In this document: positions 34,306 to 46,565 of the stretch, piece after piece | Layout of the letters: the number at the start of each line of letters is the position of its first letter | How positions within the stretch are numbered: position 1 is the first letter of the stretch | Made by a program: the position numbers and the translations under genes | The notes under the pieces: generated by a model | The model's input: only the letters and a program-made list of their open reading frames with translations | Database searches by the model: none | What the model was told of the DNA's origin: nothing | Assembly: GCA_030762935.1 (NCBI GenBank) | Contig: CM060888.1 | Coordinates: 120,787,468-120,851,467, forward strand | From: Hymenopus coronatus | Lineage: Eukaryota; Arthropoda; Insecta; Mantodea; Hymenopodidae | Reading direction: 5' to 3' | Length of the DNA stretch: 64,000 nt

Positions 34306-34680
34306 ACACTTGGCATTTAGATTCAGCATTTTTAAGGATGCTACACAACGATTTTCAGGAAAATCTCCGCCCTGAAACCACCTTAAAATAAATATTTTTT
34401 GAAAAAATTGATTTTCTCAAAGTGGCTCTAAGGATATTAATTAAAATACGGCATGTTTAAGATAATTTTACTACATATAAAATCTATACCTTAAATTTTA
34501 CGAGAATAGTCTCTGAATTCCTCTTCATTCTGGAGACGTTTTCTTAACTGCTAAATCGTAAGAGACAAACAAAACTTTATTGTACAAAAGATGTAGATCT
34601 GGTTAAAACACGCATAGGTTTTATAATAATTTAATCGGTTAATTTGAAAGCCTGTTGAATATTTTGATTCTTGAATATCT
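34306..34680 (-). repeat. DR repeat, diverged middle part
   Basis: TTAGATTCAGCATTTTTAAG, GATGCTACACAACGATTTTC, AAGTGGCTCTAAGGATATTA and TCTTAACTGCTAAATCGTAA follow minus DR order. Both ends are lacking. The stretch 34681-35111 downstream has nothing recognisable. Confidence 0.7.
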
Positions 34681-35111
34681 TAAATGCAATTTTGAATGTG
34701 GTTAATACAGAGGAACAAATGTTAATATAATTAGCACATTCCTGTTTTTATCTTTAATTATTTTCGGCGAATTACGTTTTCAAACTACCTATATAATGCG
34801 ATAAAGGGGAAAATGTAATATAAAAAAATTAAAGATTTAAGCCGCCACACAAAGTATATAAGTCTGTAAACCCCTAACAAAGACAGTTTTCTATATAAAA
34901 AAAAAGGAAGGAAGAAAGAAAAGGGGACATTAAAATTCTACGCTTGCATTGTCTGTTCAGGTATTTATGATAAAAAAAATAAATACATTTTAAATATATG
35001 TAAGGTAGCAAGGGTACGAGTAACATGGACCGGAGAAAGGACCAAGAAAACAATTTGGCAGACTGTAGGAGTTTGAATCCTTGCTTGCGTCCTAAAGGGA
35101 GTAGTTTTTTA

Positions 35112-35302
35112 TAGTGTTTAACGCCCTATTTAACTACTTGTGGCACTGGTGGTGCATGGAATGTAGATGGAGCACCGGTGGAATGCGATGGCGGGGGAAA
35201 CGGAGAACCCGAAGAGCCCCTTCGCCGCTTTCTCCACCACAAATATCACATGCGGACGCTTGGGAGAGGCGAGTGTTCTTACATTCGACCACGGCGCGGC
35301 CT
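35112..35302 (-). repeat. SINE, family S2
   Basis: TAGTGTTTAACGCCCTATTT, GCACTGGTGGTGCATGG, TTTCTCCACCACAAATATCA and the head-side GACCACGGCGCGGCC match S2 on the minus strand. GAGTAG flanks both sides and may be a short target duplication. Confidence 0.75.
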
Positions 35303-36985
35303 AGAGAGTAGGTTGTTTTGATCCTTGACCTTATGGGAACACTACTCGCATGTTCCCCATACATAAGTACCCGATGTGAGATAGGAGTTACCCCTGTCAC
35401 TGTGCATTGTTAGAGAATATTATGTAGGTTCAGGGTAGAGTTAGGCTCATGCCTGTTGAGAGGCAGGTAAGAGAACTCGTGGTAAGGTGCTCAAGGGGTG
35501 CGTTTGGGGAGAAATCTGTGGAACAATAAACAAGTACATCCAAGAGTACGAGGAGACACAATGTTATTACTACCACTCATAGAAACTGAATAGAGTATAT
35601 AGCTAAGGGGATGATGGGAATACCTTAATTCCACAGAACTCACACTGCTGTGGTTGAAAGTCTTATAATTGAAATCACACTGTATCTTCTGTTCAACTTC
35701 GGTTAGAAATGAGACTTGCCACGTGTGATGTGAGGGTCTTCCTGGCCTAACTCTTGGGGTCTTTATAGCTAAATCCATGCTTATGCCAGCGCATTTATTA
35801 AGAGATCAGTTGTGTCATACTTTCTGACATCTTGCCTTCAATATCATTGCTCAAACTGATGTAACGTTGACTCTTGCTTTATGAAATCTCTAATTTACTC
35901 AAAATGACCATCGGGTAGTGTAATATATATACGATATAATTATATATAATTTAAATAACTGATAGTTTTATCTGCTACATTCATTTCATTTATTCCTATG
36001 ATCTCTATTTCAATTCGAGTAGGGTTCTAGAAAGTTTATTCTAATGAATTTTCCTGTTCACTATAGGTGGTTCATAAAATAAGAAGGTGTATTTTGTGAT
36101 CTAAGAATTCAAAATAATGGAATTGGTACAAGATCTAAGGACACATAATGCAAAAAGAAAAAACAATGTGATAAGGAATCAATTTTCAGAGTTTTGCTTC
36201 GGATGCCATTTCTGCTTTGATTTGATCATCTCACTGCCTCCCAAAGAAGTTCTCATTACAACACTTATTATGCTGTTGTATTTTATTTAACTGAGGTCAA
36301 CTAAGCACTAATAAAGTTAGCATATATTTTCTTACAGGTATGCATAATCAGAGATTATGCTAAAAATACAAATGAGAAACTTGGCATAATTCTTATCTTG
36401 CCTATAATTTTTCTTATGTAATCTAACTGAATTCTTTTAAACTCATTTTTGTTCTATTACTTACTTCTTTCGTCCATAAATAATTATCTTGATCATTATT
36501 TGTTAATACCAATTAAATTAGGAACAAACTTTCAGTACTCGTATTATTTGTAGAGAAAGTTAATTAACTTACTATTAGAAATTTGAAAGTAACTAGTTTT
36601 ATTTTTAAACTATTAATAATATTTTAGTTTTACTTTTGTATTCCCAAAATTATCACAAAGCATTATATTTAGCTAAATTTACGATGACTGTAGGGAAATT
36701 AGCTTTAATATGTTACAAATCTATCAGGAGATGATGGATGACGAGATATCTAAGGCAATTTGAAAGGAAACCGCCTGAAGCACTGCTTACCCGCAGTACA
36801 TCAGAAACAGAGAGGTTGCTGACACAGGCTCTAGACATTGAAGATGTCCTTATCCAGTTATCCTTGAATTGCTTTAAAGCAAATACGTTTTAATCTATCA
36901 CCGCTAAACATGTCCCTTAGACATAGATTTATGCATGGGATGTTACGCAAAATTCTTCCCACATTCATAAGGTGTTAGTATATTT
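35303..36985. other. unassigned AT-rich stretch
   Basis: This is about 1.7 kb with no recognised repeat family or coding motif. Frames at 35491-35778 and elsewhere lack family signatures. Confidence 0.5.
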
Positions 36986-36989
36986 TCAG

Positions 36990-37205
36990 ATTCCTGAGGT
37001 CGCGGATTTTAACCCGGCGCAGGATGATGTATTTTTTCACGCGCTAACATTTTTAGCGAAAACGAAGAAAAGCCAATGCTCCCGTGTCATAGATTTATAA
37101 CACATATAAGAACCCCATGGTTCTGTACAAAATAAAGCGGTCTTTCATGCCCAATATACAGTAAGACGCTGAGAGCCATTCAATTAAATAACGTCCATAA
37201 ATAAG
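36990..37205 (+). repeat. SINE, family S4, diverged
   Basis: GAGGTCGCGGATTTTAACCC is a decayed B-box, followed by GGCGCAGGATGATGTATTTT and AGCGGTCTTTCATGCCCAAT, as in the other S4 copies. Confidence 0.65.
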
Positions 37206-37297
37206 TATCAATTTAATGTTTGTTTTCATATTAGACTCAATGAATATTTCTCCTGTGTCGATAGTACTGAGTTTTAACCAAAGAACTACATGACAAA

Positions 37298-38197
37298 AAT
37301 CTGATGTTACACTCACATGACTTACTCTAGCTGTTCTACAAACTTCTTACATAAGATTATTCTTATTTCTGTACCTTGCTAATTGAGATAACCGTTAGCA
37401 GAATATTCTTATTAGTTAGTTCCTTATAACTAGGAAAAAACAAGGGAATATAGTAGGCTAAACCGATAGTAAAATGTTTTAAAAGCTGTCGTTATGCGAT
37501 TGTCATTGCAAATCGTTTCTTTGTATGGCCAGGAGTAAAACAAAAGAAAACCGGACTCATCCTGTATGAGAAAAATACAACTGAAACGAATAACAAAGAA
37601 TATCTCATAAACGGTGGCCTCCGCAACAGAAATGGAAAGGATATAAATCGTGTGTTTTGACGAGATCTACATATTATGTGTAGTAAGTTTTGTATATATC
37701 TTACGATTTAGCAGTTAATTCGGCAAAATTCATCCAAAATAAACAGGTCTTTAGAGACTATTTCCATAAAATTCAAGATATACATTTTATTTGGTATGTA
37801 AATATCTTAATATACGGGATTTTAATCAAAACGTTAGAGCCACTTTTTAGAAAATCAAAATGTTCGAACATTTTTCCATGTAAAGGGTAGCTGGGGATGG
37901 TGGGATTTTCTTGAAAAATCTTCGTGTCGCATCCTTGGAAGATACCAACATAAATAACAGGTTTGATATTTAACGGTCTTTGTGCTATGCTAAGCTCAGA
38001 AACACACAGACAGACAGATAAACAGACAGACAGACACAAACACACACACATGGACCTTTTTCTGAAAATGCTTTTTTTTTTGGATTAAGGGGTTCCCAAA
38101 ACATGTATTCCCGGTGAAATCTCGGTATCGAATTTTTGGGTGGAACACAATACTTTCTTTATACACTATGTACATAGTACGTGTAGAGAAAGTAAAA
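37298..38197 (+). repeat. DR repeat, near-full copy, second subfamily
   Basis: S end CTGATGTTACACTCACATGA with CTTACTCTAGCTGTTCTAC; microsatellite site at 38000-38050 with CAGACAGACAGA; E end GTACGTGTAGAGAAAGTAAAA. Confidence 0.92.
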
Positions 38198-38472
38198 CAT
38201 TTTTCTGAAATTAACGAGAAAGTTGCAGTAGACAATTATATCATAATGTCAATTAAGTGCTGCGCTTCTGTGACTAAAGTTTTTGTTCTTTTCGTCTCCG
38301 GTGAAGGTATTTCTTTCTGCAGTCTTCCTGCAGTCGACACTTCACTGTCATAAACTGTTCTCTGGAAATATGCTTGTCATATAATGGACGACATTTCAGG
38401 TAAAGGAAGCATGAGGAAACAACCAGCACTGGAACACTATGAACGTTGGCTACAATGATAATATAGTTTTTA

Positions 38473-39354
38473 TTACTTTCTCTAGCCCCGTATGTACAAT
38501 GTACATAGGGATAGAGAAGTATTGTATTCCACCCAAAAATTCGATACCGAGATTTCACCGGAAATGCATGTTTTAGGACCCCCTGTATCCAAAAAAAGCA
38601 TTTTCAGAAAAAAGGTCCGTGTGTGTGTGTCCGTGAGCACGATAACTCAAAAACGAAAAGTAGCTTAGATACAAAACTTGGTATTTAAATTTAGTATCTT
38701 CCAGGGATGCGACACGAAGATTTTGAGAAAAATCCCCCCACCCCAAACTACCCTTTACATGGAACTTTTTTCGAAAATTTTGATTTTGTTAAAAATGGCT
38801 GTAACGATTTTGATTAAAATACCGTATATAAATGATAATGACCTGACAAATAAAAGGTATATGTTGAATTTTCTGGTAATAGCTTCTAAAAACCTATTTA
38901 TTCTGGATGCATTTTGCTTAATTTGGCATAACTAGCAAACCATAAGAAATAGACAAAAACTTATTATACAAAATATGTAGGTCCTGTTAAAATACACAAG
39001 TTATGTCATATATATTTTTTCGTGGAGCTTACCATTTTCGTGGTATTCATTGTTATTAGTTTCAATAGTGAAGTACTTATACTCTTCTCAGACGGGAGTG
39101 TCCGTTTTTCTTTTGTTCTACTCCTGGCCAAGAAAAGAAGCGATTTGTAATGACAAGCGTATGACAGCTTTTAAAGCATTTGACTATCGGTTTAGCCTAA
39201 TGTATTCCCTTATTTTCTTCCTACTTATAAGGAACTAAGTAATAATAACATTGTACTGAGTACCTCGATTAGCAAGGTGCAGAAAGAAGAATAATGTTAT
39301 GTAAGAAGTTTGTAGAACAGCTAAAGAAAGTCATGTGAGTATAACACATCAGAT
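38473..39354 (-). repeat. DR repeat, near-full copy, second subfamily
   Basis: E end ACTTTCTCTAGCCCCGTATG with GTACATAGGGATAGAGAAG; TG site near 38620; S end AGCTAAAGAAAGTCATGTGA. The pair 37298(+)/38473(-) forms a large inverted arrangement separated by 275 bp. Confidence 0.92.
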
Positions 39355-39364
39355 CTTTTTATCT

Positions 39365-40130
39365 ATTGCTTACTTCTTGCATTCCATCCAAAAATTCTAT
39401 TCCGAAATGTATCTGCAAGTGCACGTTTTGTGATTCAAAGAATCACAAACAGGTAATAAGTTTCTATAGAAAAGTGTCATGTGTGTCTGTGTCTGACGTC
39501 CGTGTGTAACAGCATAAATAAATCAAAATATAAAATTATGTTTATGTACAACTTCTTCTAAGTAACGACACAAGATCTTCAAGAAAATAACTGTACCAAA
39601 ACTAACTTTAACATAACAATAATTACATAATTTTTATTTAAGAACTGCCTTAAGGAGTTTATATACATCATATGTTTGACCGCCTGCAGTGCCATAAATA
39701 GTTAAAGCGGGCGTTAAACACTACCAAAAAGATCATATGTTTGAAAATATCTTTGTGGTAAAAAAAACGTATATCTTAAGTTTTCTGACAATTGTCTGTC
39801 AGCGCTTTGCGTTCTAAATGACTTTTGTATATTTGCTAAACAGCAAGATATAGATAAAACATTAACGACACAAAAATATAGAGTACTTAAAGCACGACAT
39901 TTATGTCATAAAATATTTTGTAGCCTTTTCCATTTTAAACATAGTATTTTTTATTGTTTGAATTTTCAAATACTTTGTACTTTTAATTGCAAATTACTTT
40001 TGTTAATTTTCGAGTTTATACAAAGAGAATTGAAGTTAAAAGGCATTAAATAGGTACTGATTTTTAAAAGATTTTACAATAGTTTAGCCTTTTGCATTCT
40101 TTTTATATCTACACATAAAAGTGTAAATGT
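39365..40130 (-). repeat. DR repeat, strongly diverged copy
   Basis: GCATTCCATCCAAAAATTCT, GAAATGTATCTGCAAGTGCA, CACAAGATCTTCAAGAAAAT, GTATATCTTAAGTTTTCTGA and TTTTACAATAGTTTAGCC follow minus DR order. An S2 fragment is inserted inside. Confidence 0.65.
39680..39731 (+). repeat. 52-bp 5'-truncated S2 SINE with 13-bp TSD
   Basis: CCGCCTGCAGTGCCATAAAT, AGCGGGCGTTAAACACTACC and AAAAA are only the S2 3' end. ATCATATGTTTGA is perfect on both sides (39667-39679 and 39732-39744). Confidence 0.88.
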
Positions 40131-40479
40131 TAAATGAAGGCTTGTTTGTATTAAAATTAACTATATAGAAATGAGATTTTATAAGTGTAATTAGTGGAAG
40201 AGGAAGCATAGAACATCTAAAGTTAAAAGTAAAACTTGTGTTATAATTAATAAAGGTAGAAGGGATACTATTATTGTTCTAAAGTTGTATGAATACATCA
40301 GATTACAGATTTTCTTGTTATTATTTTTGTTTTTTGTTTTGCAATTATTATGTTTTATTTCCTGCATTTTCCTTTATACTATCAGACAAACGTGTAATAT
40401 TGTATGCCTTCACAGACGGAGTCTGTATTAATAACGTCTTTTCCGGGCTTTAATTCGTAATCCAATGGTTTCGTTTTGT

Positions 40480-40545
40480 AAAACCTGACTATTCGTACAG
40501 CAATGTGGTGGACATCTTCAGCCCTGAAGATAAATAATTAATAGA
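40480..40545 (-). repeat. short motif related to the 55 kb palindrome
   Basis: GTAAAACCTGACTATTCGTA and ATGTGGTGGACATCTTCAG resemble the arm at 54980-55028. On the minus strand it again starts CTGAAGATGTCCACC but is too decayed for a fold. Confidence 0.45.
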
Positions 40546-40655
40546 AGTACTCATATTTAAGGCGAGATTCGAACCTGCGGTATTCCACACCACAGAATAC
40601 AAAAAGTCAAACACATCAACAGTCATTCTCACGAGGACTAGCTAATTCACCATAT
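40545..40655 (-). repeat. possible tRNA-derived element
   Basis: The minus strand carries GCAGGTTCGAATCTCGCC, a strong B-box, but no clear A-box upstream. There is one copy only. Confidence 0.4.
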
Positions 40656-40689
40656 TCATATTATCAGATGCCCGAAATGATGTAATGTA

Positions 40690-41335
40690 ATCAGTATATT
40701 TAGAACAAACACTGGCAGAATTTAATAAAAATATATCTTGTGCATTTGTAATGGAGTAGAGTATTTGAAAGGAAATAGCATCCCCATTATTTTATCGCCC
40801 ACCGACACCACCAAAAGAAGCTACTGCTATGTCTACTTCTTCTTGTAGCTCTACGTTTGTTCAACGTCTGTCTGTTCAAGTAATGGTGGGTCTACAATTT
40901 TGTAAGAATACACTGATTAGCCTATAGCGATAGTTAAATCTTTTAAATCCTGTCCTATATGATGACTTTGAAATTGTATTGACTCAGAATTTGCTTAACT
41001 ATAGTTAATAACATACTGCTTGCTGGAATGATCTTTATATTTTTATAAGTAAGTAAAAAATAAGCAAATTTCGATAAGAAGAACAAGAACATAAAATGGC
41101 TATTCGTAGAACAGTTTTACTAGTCCAATAATTTAAAGGTATAAATCACACAAAACGAGCTTAACCATTTCTGAGAATACAAACAAGCAAAATTAATTTC
41201 ATGTAAAGAATTTTTTGGGGATTAGGTGTTTCTAAAAAAGAATTGTCTTAAAAGGTGCATTAGTGAATTATGAAATTTAAAATAATTCAACTATTTTGGC
41301 TGTGCTGCTTTCAGACGAAGATACGCATGTGTGCT
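40690..41335 (+). repeat. DR repeat, strongly diverged copy
   Basis: GCCTATAGCGATAGTTAAAT, TTTAAATCCTGTCCTATATG and later TTGGCTGTGCTGCTTTCAGA are the recognisable pieces. Confidence 0.4.
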
Positions 41336-41344
41336 GTTTTGTAC

Positions 41345-41900
41345 TTTTTTCCATTCTCTACCTCGTACGTGCAATGTACATAGTAGGTAGAGGAAGCATT
41401 GTATTCCACCCAAAATTCAATTAGTAGATTTCACCGAAAATACTTGTTTTTGAGGACACCTGAAAGAAAAAAAGAAACTTATGCAAATGGCTGTGTATCT
41501 TTGAACAGCATAACTCAGAAGGAAAAGTCGGTTAAATTCCGAATTTCGTATTTAAGTAAAGTATCTTCCAGAGATGTGACACAAAAATTTTCAGGAAAAT
41601 CCGCATCTCAAACTACCTTTTACATGGAACATTGTTTAGAAATGTTCGATTTTTTAAAAAATACTCTGAAGGTGTTCATTAAAATCTCACATCTTAATGA
41701 TATTTACAAAGCAATAAAATGTATACCCTGAAATTTCTAGGAATAGCATCTGAACCTCTCTCCATTCCGGAGGACCTTTGAATAGACTGTAAGAAATGGA
41801 CAAGTTCTTACAATATTAAAAACAGAATTTATGGCAGACAATTTTTATGGCGTTTATCATTTCCTTGTTTTTTTAAACACTTATAATTTTGAACCATGAC
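41345..41900 (-). repeat. DR repeat, S part missing, joined to Penelope-like element
   Basis: The E end TTCTCTACCTCGTACGTGCA with GTACATAGTAGGTAGAGG is a third stem variant. Blocks run to TTATCATTTCCTTGTTTTTT, where the sequence changes abruptly to the Penelope-like ORF. Confidence 0.85.
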
Positions 41901-41914
41901 TTGACAACAGTTGC

Positions 41915-42720
41915 CACCACCCAGCTCAAGGAAACACAGTTCTATCGACGCTTGCACACAGAGCAATAGCCATCTCAGACAGTGAAAACCTCGCTAAAGA
42001 ATTTCAGTATCTCAGAACCAGCCTAGAGAAAAATGGATATAGCAAGAGCAGCATCAACAAGGCACTAAAACGGGCCTCTGTCAGTACAAACTGTGCACAG
42101 CGTAATGCATCCCAGCTAGATGAGTCACAAGACACGAAGAAACAACGTAAAGCCTACCTCCCATATACTGGTCATTTGTCTGGTAAACTGAGTAGAATTA
42201 TGGGCAAATACAACATCAAGACTATACACAAGCCACCCAATAAAATTCGAAATATGTTAAGACAGGCAAAGACTCCCTCGGCCTCAGGACTCCTGGGGTA
42301 TACCGCATTCCATGTGAATGTGGTAGAGCTTACATCGGACAGACGGGGAGAACGATTGAACAAAAATGCAAAGTGCATGAGAGCTACATCCGCCTGATGT
42401 ACCCAGAAAAATCTGGTCTTGCGGAGCACTGCATCCAAGAAGGACACAGACCGAGACTGGGCGACACAACCACCATGTTTAAGTGTTCAAGCTATTGGGA
42501 CCGCTCCATCAAAGAAGCCATAGCTATTAAATACGAAGAAAATAACATCAACAGAGACAGCGGCTTGCAGGTGAATGGCATTTGGAGTTCGGTACTCAGC
42601 AAACACTCGCAAAGATTTGTGAAACTGCCAAAAGCTAGCCCTAGTTTTAATACAGGCTCACATCTGACAACGGGCCAATCAGAGCAGTCCGTCCCGGCAA
42701 CGGAGACCATTGGTTCCTAG
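41915..42720 (+). pseudogene. Penelope-like element ORF, C-terminal part with GIY-YIG nuclease
   Basis: This is the end of the single ORF of a Penelope-like retroelement, which in these elements joins a reverse transcriptase to a C-terminal GIY-YIG endonuclease. The piece starts in the linker after the reverse transcriptase (HHPAQGNTVLSTLAHRAIA), passes KTIHKPPNKIRNMLRQAKTP, and then shifts frame between about 42285 and 42298. After the shift, GVYRIPCECGRAYIG is the GIY-YIG core with its short cysteine pair, followed by QTGRTIEQ, and about 140 residues run to the stop at 42718-42720. The whole reverse transcriptase is missing. The left border coincides with a truncated DR copy. The frameshift and 5' loss mean it is inactive. 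The next ~180 bases (42721-42900) probably belong to its 3' part. Confidence 0.9.
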
Positions 42721-43114
42721 TCAACGCCTCCCATGCCGGACCCGGGCCAATCACAGAATTCCAATCCCGCTTTGTGATGCCTGGTTTTCTGCTTCTGCTG
42801 GCCCACTAGATGATCCCGCTTTTAATATCCGTCAGATATGTCTAAAAATTTAGATTGGCAGAATAAATATCAATCAGTTAGTTTTCTTCCACCAAAAGTT
42901 CTGTTGGCTATACTGCGATTCCCGCGTGCTAACTGTATTCAGAGTTTTTAGCAGCGTGTAATATATTGATATGGAATTATAAATGTGTTTGCAGTGATGG
43001 ATCCAGCACAGCGTTAAATTCCAGCTAATCTCAGTTTGCTGAATAACAGAATCTTAATATTTACTTATTTTTTCACAGGTCTAGATAGTTTATAAATTAT
43101 ATATAAAGGGGTTT

Positions 43115-43931
43115 ATTATTTTCTCTACACGTACTATCTGTAGTGTATAGAGAATGTATTGTAATGCACCCGAAAATTTGATACTGAGATTTCACCGGAA
43201 ATACATGCTTTGGGTGCGTATGTGTGTGTGTGTGAGTGGGTCTGTGGACAGCATAGCTCAAAAACGAAAAGATCGTTAAATACCAAACTTGGTATTTAGG
43301 TTTGGTATCTTCCAAGGATGCGACACGAAGATTTTCAAGTAAATCCCTTCACCCCCAACTACCCTTTACATGGCATTTTTTTTCGAGAATATTGATTTTC
43401 TCAAAAACGATTCTAACGATTTGATTAAAGTATTATATATTAAATATATTTACTTGAAAAGTAAAGTGTATATCTTGAATTTTCTGTAAATAGACTCTGA
43501 AGACTAATTTATTCTGGATGAATTTTGCTGAATTTTGCTTAACTGCTAAACCGTAGGGGATGGACAAAAGCTTACAACATAGAAAATGTAGAGCACATTA
43601 AAACATAAAATTTATGTTATAACATTTTTTCGTGGATTTGATCGTTTTTGAGATTGGTTTCAGCTTTAAAACACATACTTTTCTCATACAGGAGTTTGTC
43701 AACTCCTGTCCTTACAAACAAAGGAACTTCAGTCACATAACATCCAGCTTTTGACTATCACTTTAGCCTATGGTACTCCCTTATTTCGCTTCTACTAACA
43801 ACGAAGCAAGTAATAAGACTATTTCTGCTAAGGTTTCTCGATTAGCATGAAGTAAATAGAAGCATAAGCTTTTTATCAATAATTTATGGCAGAGATGTAG
43901 AGTAAGTGATGTGAATGGAACACATCAAATT
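43115..43931 (-). repeat. DR repeat, near-full copy
   Basis: E end TTTCTCTACACGTACTATCT, a reduced TG site at 43216-43232, and S end GTAGAGTAAGTGATGTGAAT with ACACATCAAATTTTTAG. The following 43932-44579 has no recognised element; frames at 44213-44528 are unassigned. Confidence 0.9.
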
Positions 43932-44579
43932 TTTAGATTTTTCATTATTGAAAGTTGTGACGCCATCTTTATACTCGATAACGAATGAAGTGCGTTAATA
44001 CTTGACTTTTCTGTTAGATTGTAGTTTGTAATAAACCATGACTCTGATTCCTTAGGATGAACGAATGTAATATTCCTAAAGTCTCGTATCCAAATAAAGA
44101 CTTGTAAATCAATGGGCGAAGGAGTGGAGGTACTCATGAAGCATGCAGCATTAACTGAGTTGTGGAGGAAGCTTATTTTGTTGACGTTCTAAATCACCTC
44201 TTGGCTTGGTGACTACTCGCAGCCATTACATTTACCTGTTCTGGTGACCAAAACTTGTGACTCCAGCAGGAAAAAATCACAACTTAAGACAGATAATACA
44301 GATAGAAATATTTGTCTGTTCCTTCCATCTGTTTGTTTGTGTTCACGCAATTCAATCTCTAGGGCACTAGCGCAGTTTACCGGTACGAATAATTTCCATA
44401 AATATTTCGTTTTACCAAAGTACAACAATGATATTGAACATAATATAACCATAGTGTGGAGCTGTTTTGAAGTAGACATCATTAATGACAATAAAACATT
44501 TTCAAATCAAACAATACAACAAATTTAAAGAATCATCTTATCTCATACATCGAAAGAAGTTTATAGATTCTCTATTAAA

Positions 44580-45385
44580 AATCTTATGTGTTTCACTCAC
44601 ATGACTTTCTCTACATCGTTGTAACAAATTATTCTTAAAAACCCTATTCTTCTATCTACTTTATGATAATCGAGATAATCATTAGCAAAGACTGTCTGAA
44701 TTACTTGCTTCCTTGTAAGAAGGAAAATAAGAGAATACACCAGCCTAAAACGATAGTCAAATAGTGGAATGTGGATGAAATCCATTTCTATGCAGGGCCA
44801 GGAGTTTACAACTTTCCGTGTGAGAAAAGTTAAAGTATTTTACATCTGAAAAAAAATAACTAGGAATATCTCAGAACTGGTCAGTTCAACGAAAAAGCAT
44901 ATGTGACATAAATTGTGTGTTTTAACGTGATCTACATTTTTATGAAGTAAGTTACGGTTTACGCTTTACCAGTTACGCAAAGTTCAGCAAAATTCATTCA
45001 GAATGAATGAGTCTTTAGAGGCATTCCTAGTAAATTCAAGATATACATTTTATTTGCCATATAAATATCTGTAATCAAAATGTTCGAAACTTTTGTATGT
45101 AAATGATAGATTGGGATGGGGAGATTTTTCTTAAAATCTTCGGGTCGCATTCCTGGAAGATACTAAACTTAAATACCAAGTTTGGTATTTTACTGACTTT
45201 TGAGTAATCGTGTCCATAGACACATGGACACCCGCATACACATGGACCTTTTTCTGAAAATACTTTTTTTTATACAGGCGACCCTAAAACATATATTTCC
45301 CGTGAAATCTTGGTATCAAATTTTTGGGTGGAATGCAATACCTTCTCTATACACAATGTACATAGTACGTGTAGAGAAAGTAAAA
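44580..45385 (+). repeat. DR repeat, near-full copy
   Basis: S end CTTATGTGTTTCACTCACAT with GACTTTCTCTAC; E end GTACGTGTAGAGAAAGTAAAA. The CA site is nearly lost (CACATGGACACCCGCATACA). Confidence 0.9.
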
Positions 45386-45867
45386 TGAACGAAGTTTCCG
45401 TCACTATCAGAATATGATGCCACAAAACTTATCTACTATATTCAGTTGTATATGAAGCAGCAACACCAGCCACGTCGAATAAAACAGTGGACTGACCAAA
45501 ATTGTTAAATGATTTTATACAAAGAAATTATTAATAAGAACATAATTAAGAGAAAAAATACCTTACATCTTTTTCCGTGAATATGGGTAATGGTGTTCAA
45601 AATCAGTACCAGTATGCAGTATCGAGAAATAGTGGTACCGTCCTTTTGTATTTATTCACGCACAGGAAACGCAATCAGGGTCTATCAAGGTCTACACTCC
45701 AGTAGTTCCTTTGGGAACACGTGCAAGACAATGACGTGAAGAGTTGAGCATTTTCTTTTTCTATTTAGCACAAAGTTAAACCAACAACTTTCAATAATGC
45801 AAAACTTGAAATTGTGGAAGTATCGAAGGTTTATCTGATAGTATAGACGTATTTCAATATTATTAAG

Positions 45868-46038
45868 TATCTGGACTTTGTTATTTGATGTTGGATTTTA
45901 AGGAGAACGTTCTGGAATTTTTAATGTGTTATTGTTATTTTTATTCTTGCTAATTTAATTCAGAGTGCTGCAACACACGTTATTAAATAATTTTAAGTGT
46001 TTTATGAAGTTTAACGTGTTTTTCTAAATTTTGTCGAG
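45868..46038. repeat. dispersed repeat R4, first copy
   Basis: GGATTTTAAGGAGAACGTTC, TTAATGTGTTATTGTTATTT, CAGAGTGCTGCAACACACGT and TATTAAATAATTTTAAGTG match 47873-48049 in the same direction. Confidence 0.75.
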
Positions 46039-46565
46039 ATATTGAAGGTATCGAGGTCTCTCTCTAGTCAAAATCAATAAGTTCAGAAATATTTAGCGGC
46101 CTGAAAAATCGATGGATACACGGTATAACAGAAGACATGACAGGAATTAAAATAAGGAAAATAATGATCAGTCCAGTATGAGAATCAAAACTATTGAATA
46201 ATAAATAAATCATTTAGAACGTCACTGCCAAATTCTTTAACATTTAACATAACTTTATTCTGTAAAGGCAATCCTCCTTTTCCCAATTCTATTAAAACCG
46301 CGGGTTTACGTGGAATATCGTTTAGTCAACAGATTCTTAGTATTGTAATAGCGTCAAATTCTGTACGTATTAATATCATAGCTCGTACTTTAAGAAAGAG
46401 CAAGATTAAATTTATTGAAATGTTAGTTGTGAAGTTTTTAAATCACTTTAAAAGAAAATATTTGTAGAAGCAAACGATAACTGGTATCAGCCACTTACAA
46501 TGTAAACAACCATTTAGTGTGAAGCAAATGAGAAATAAGAGTTTATGTTAAGCTAGAGGATAGAG

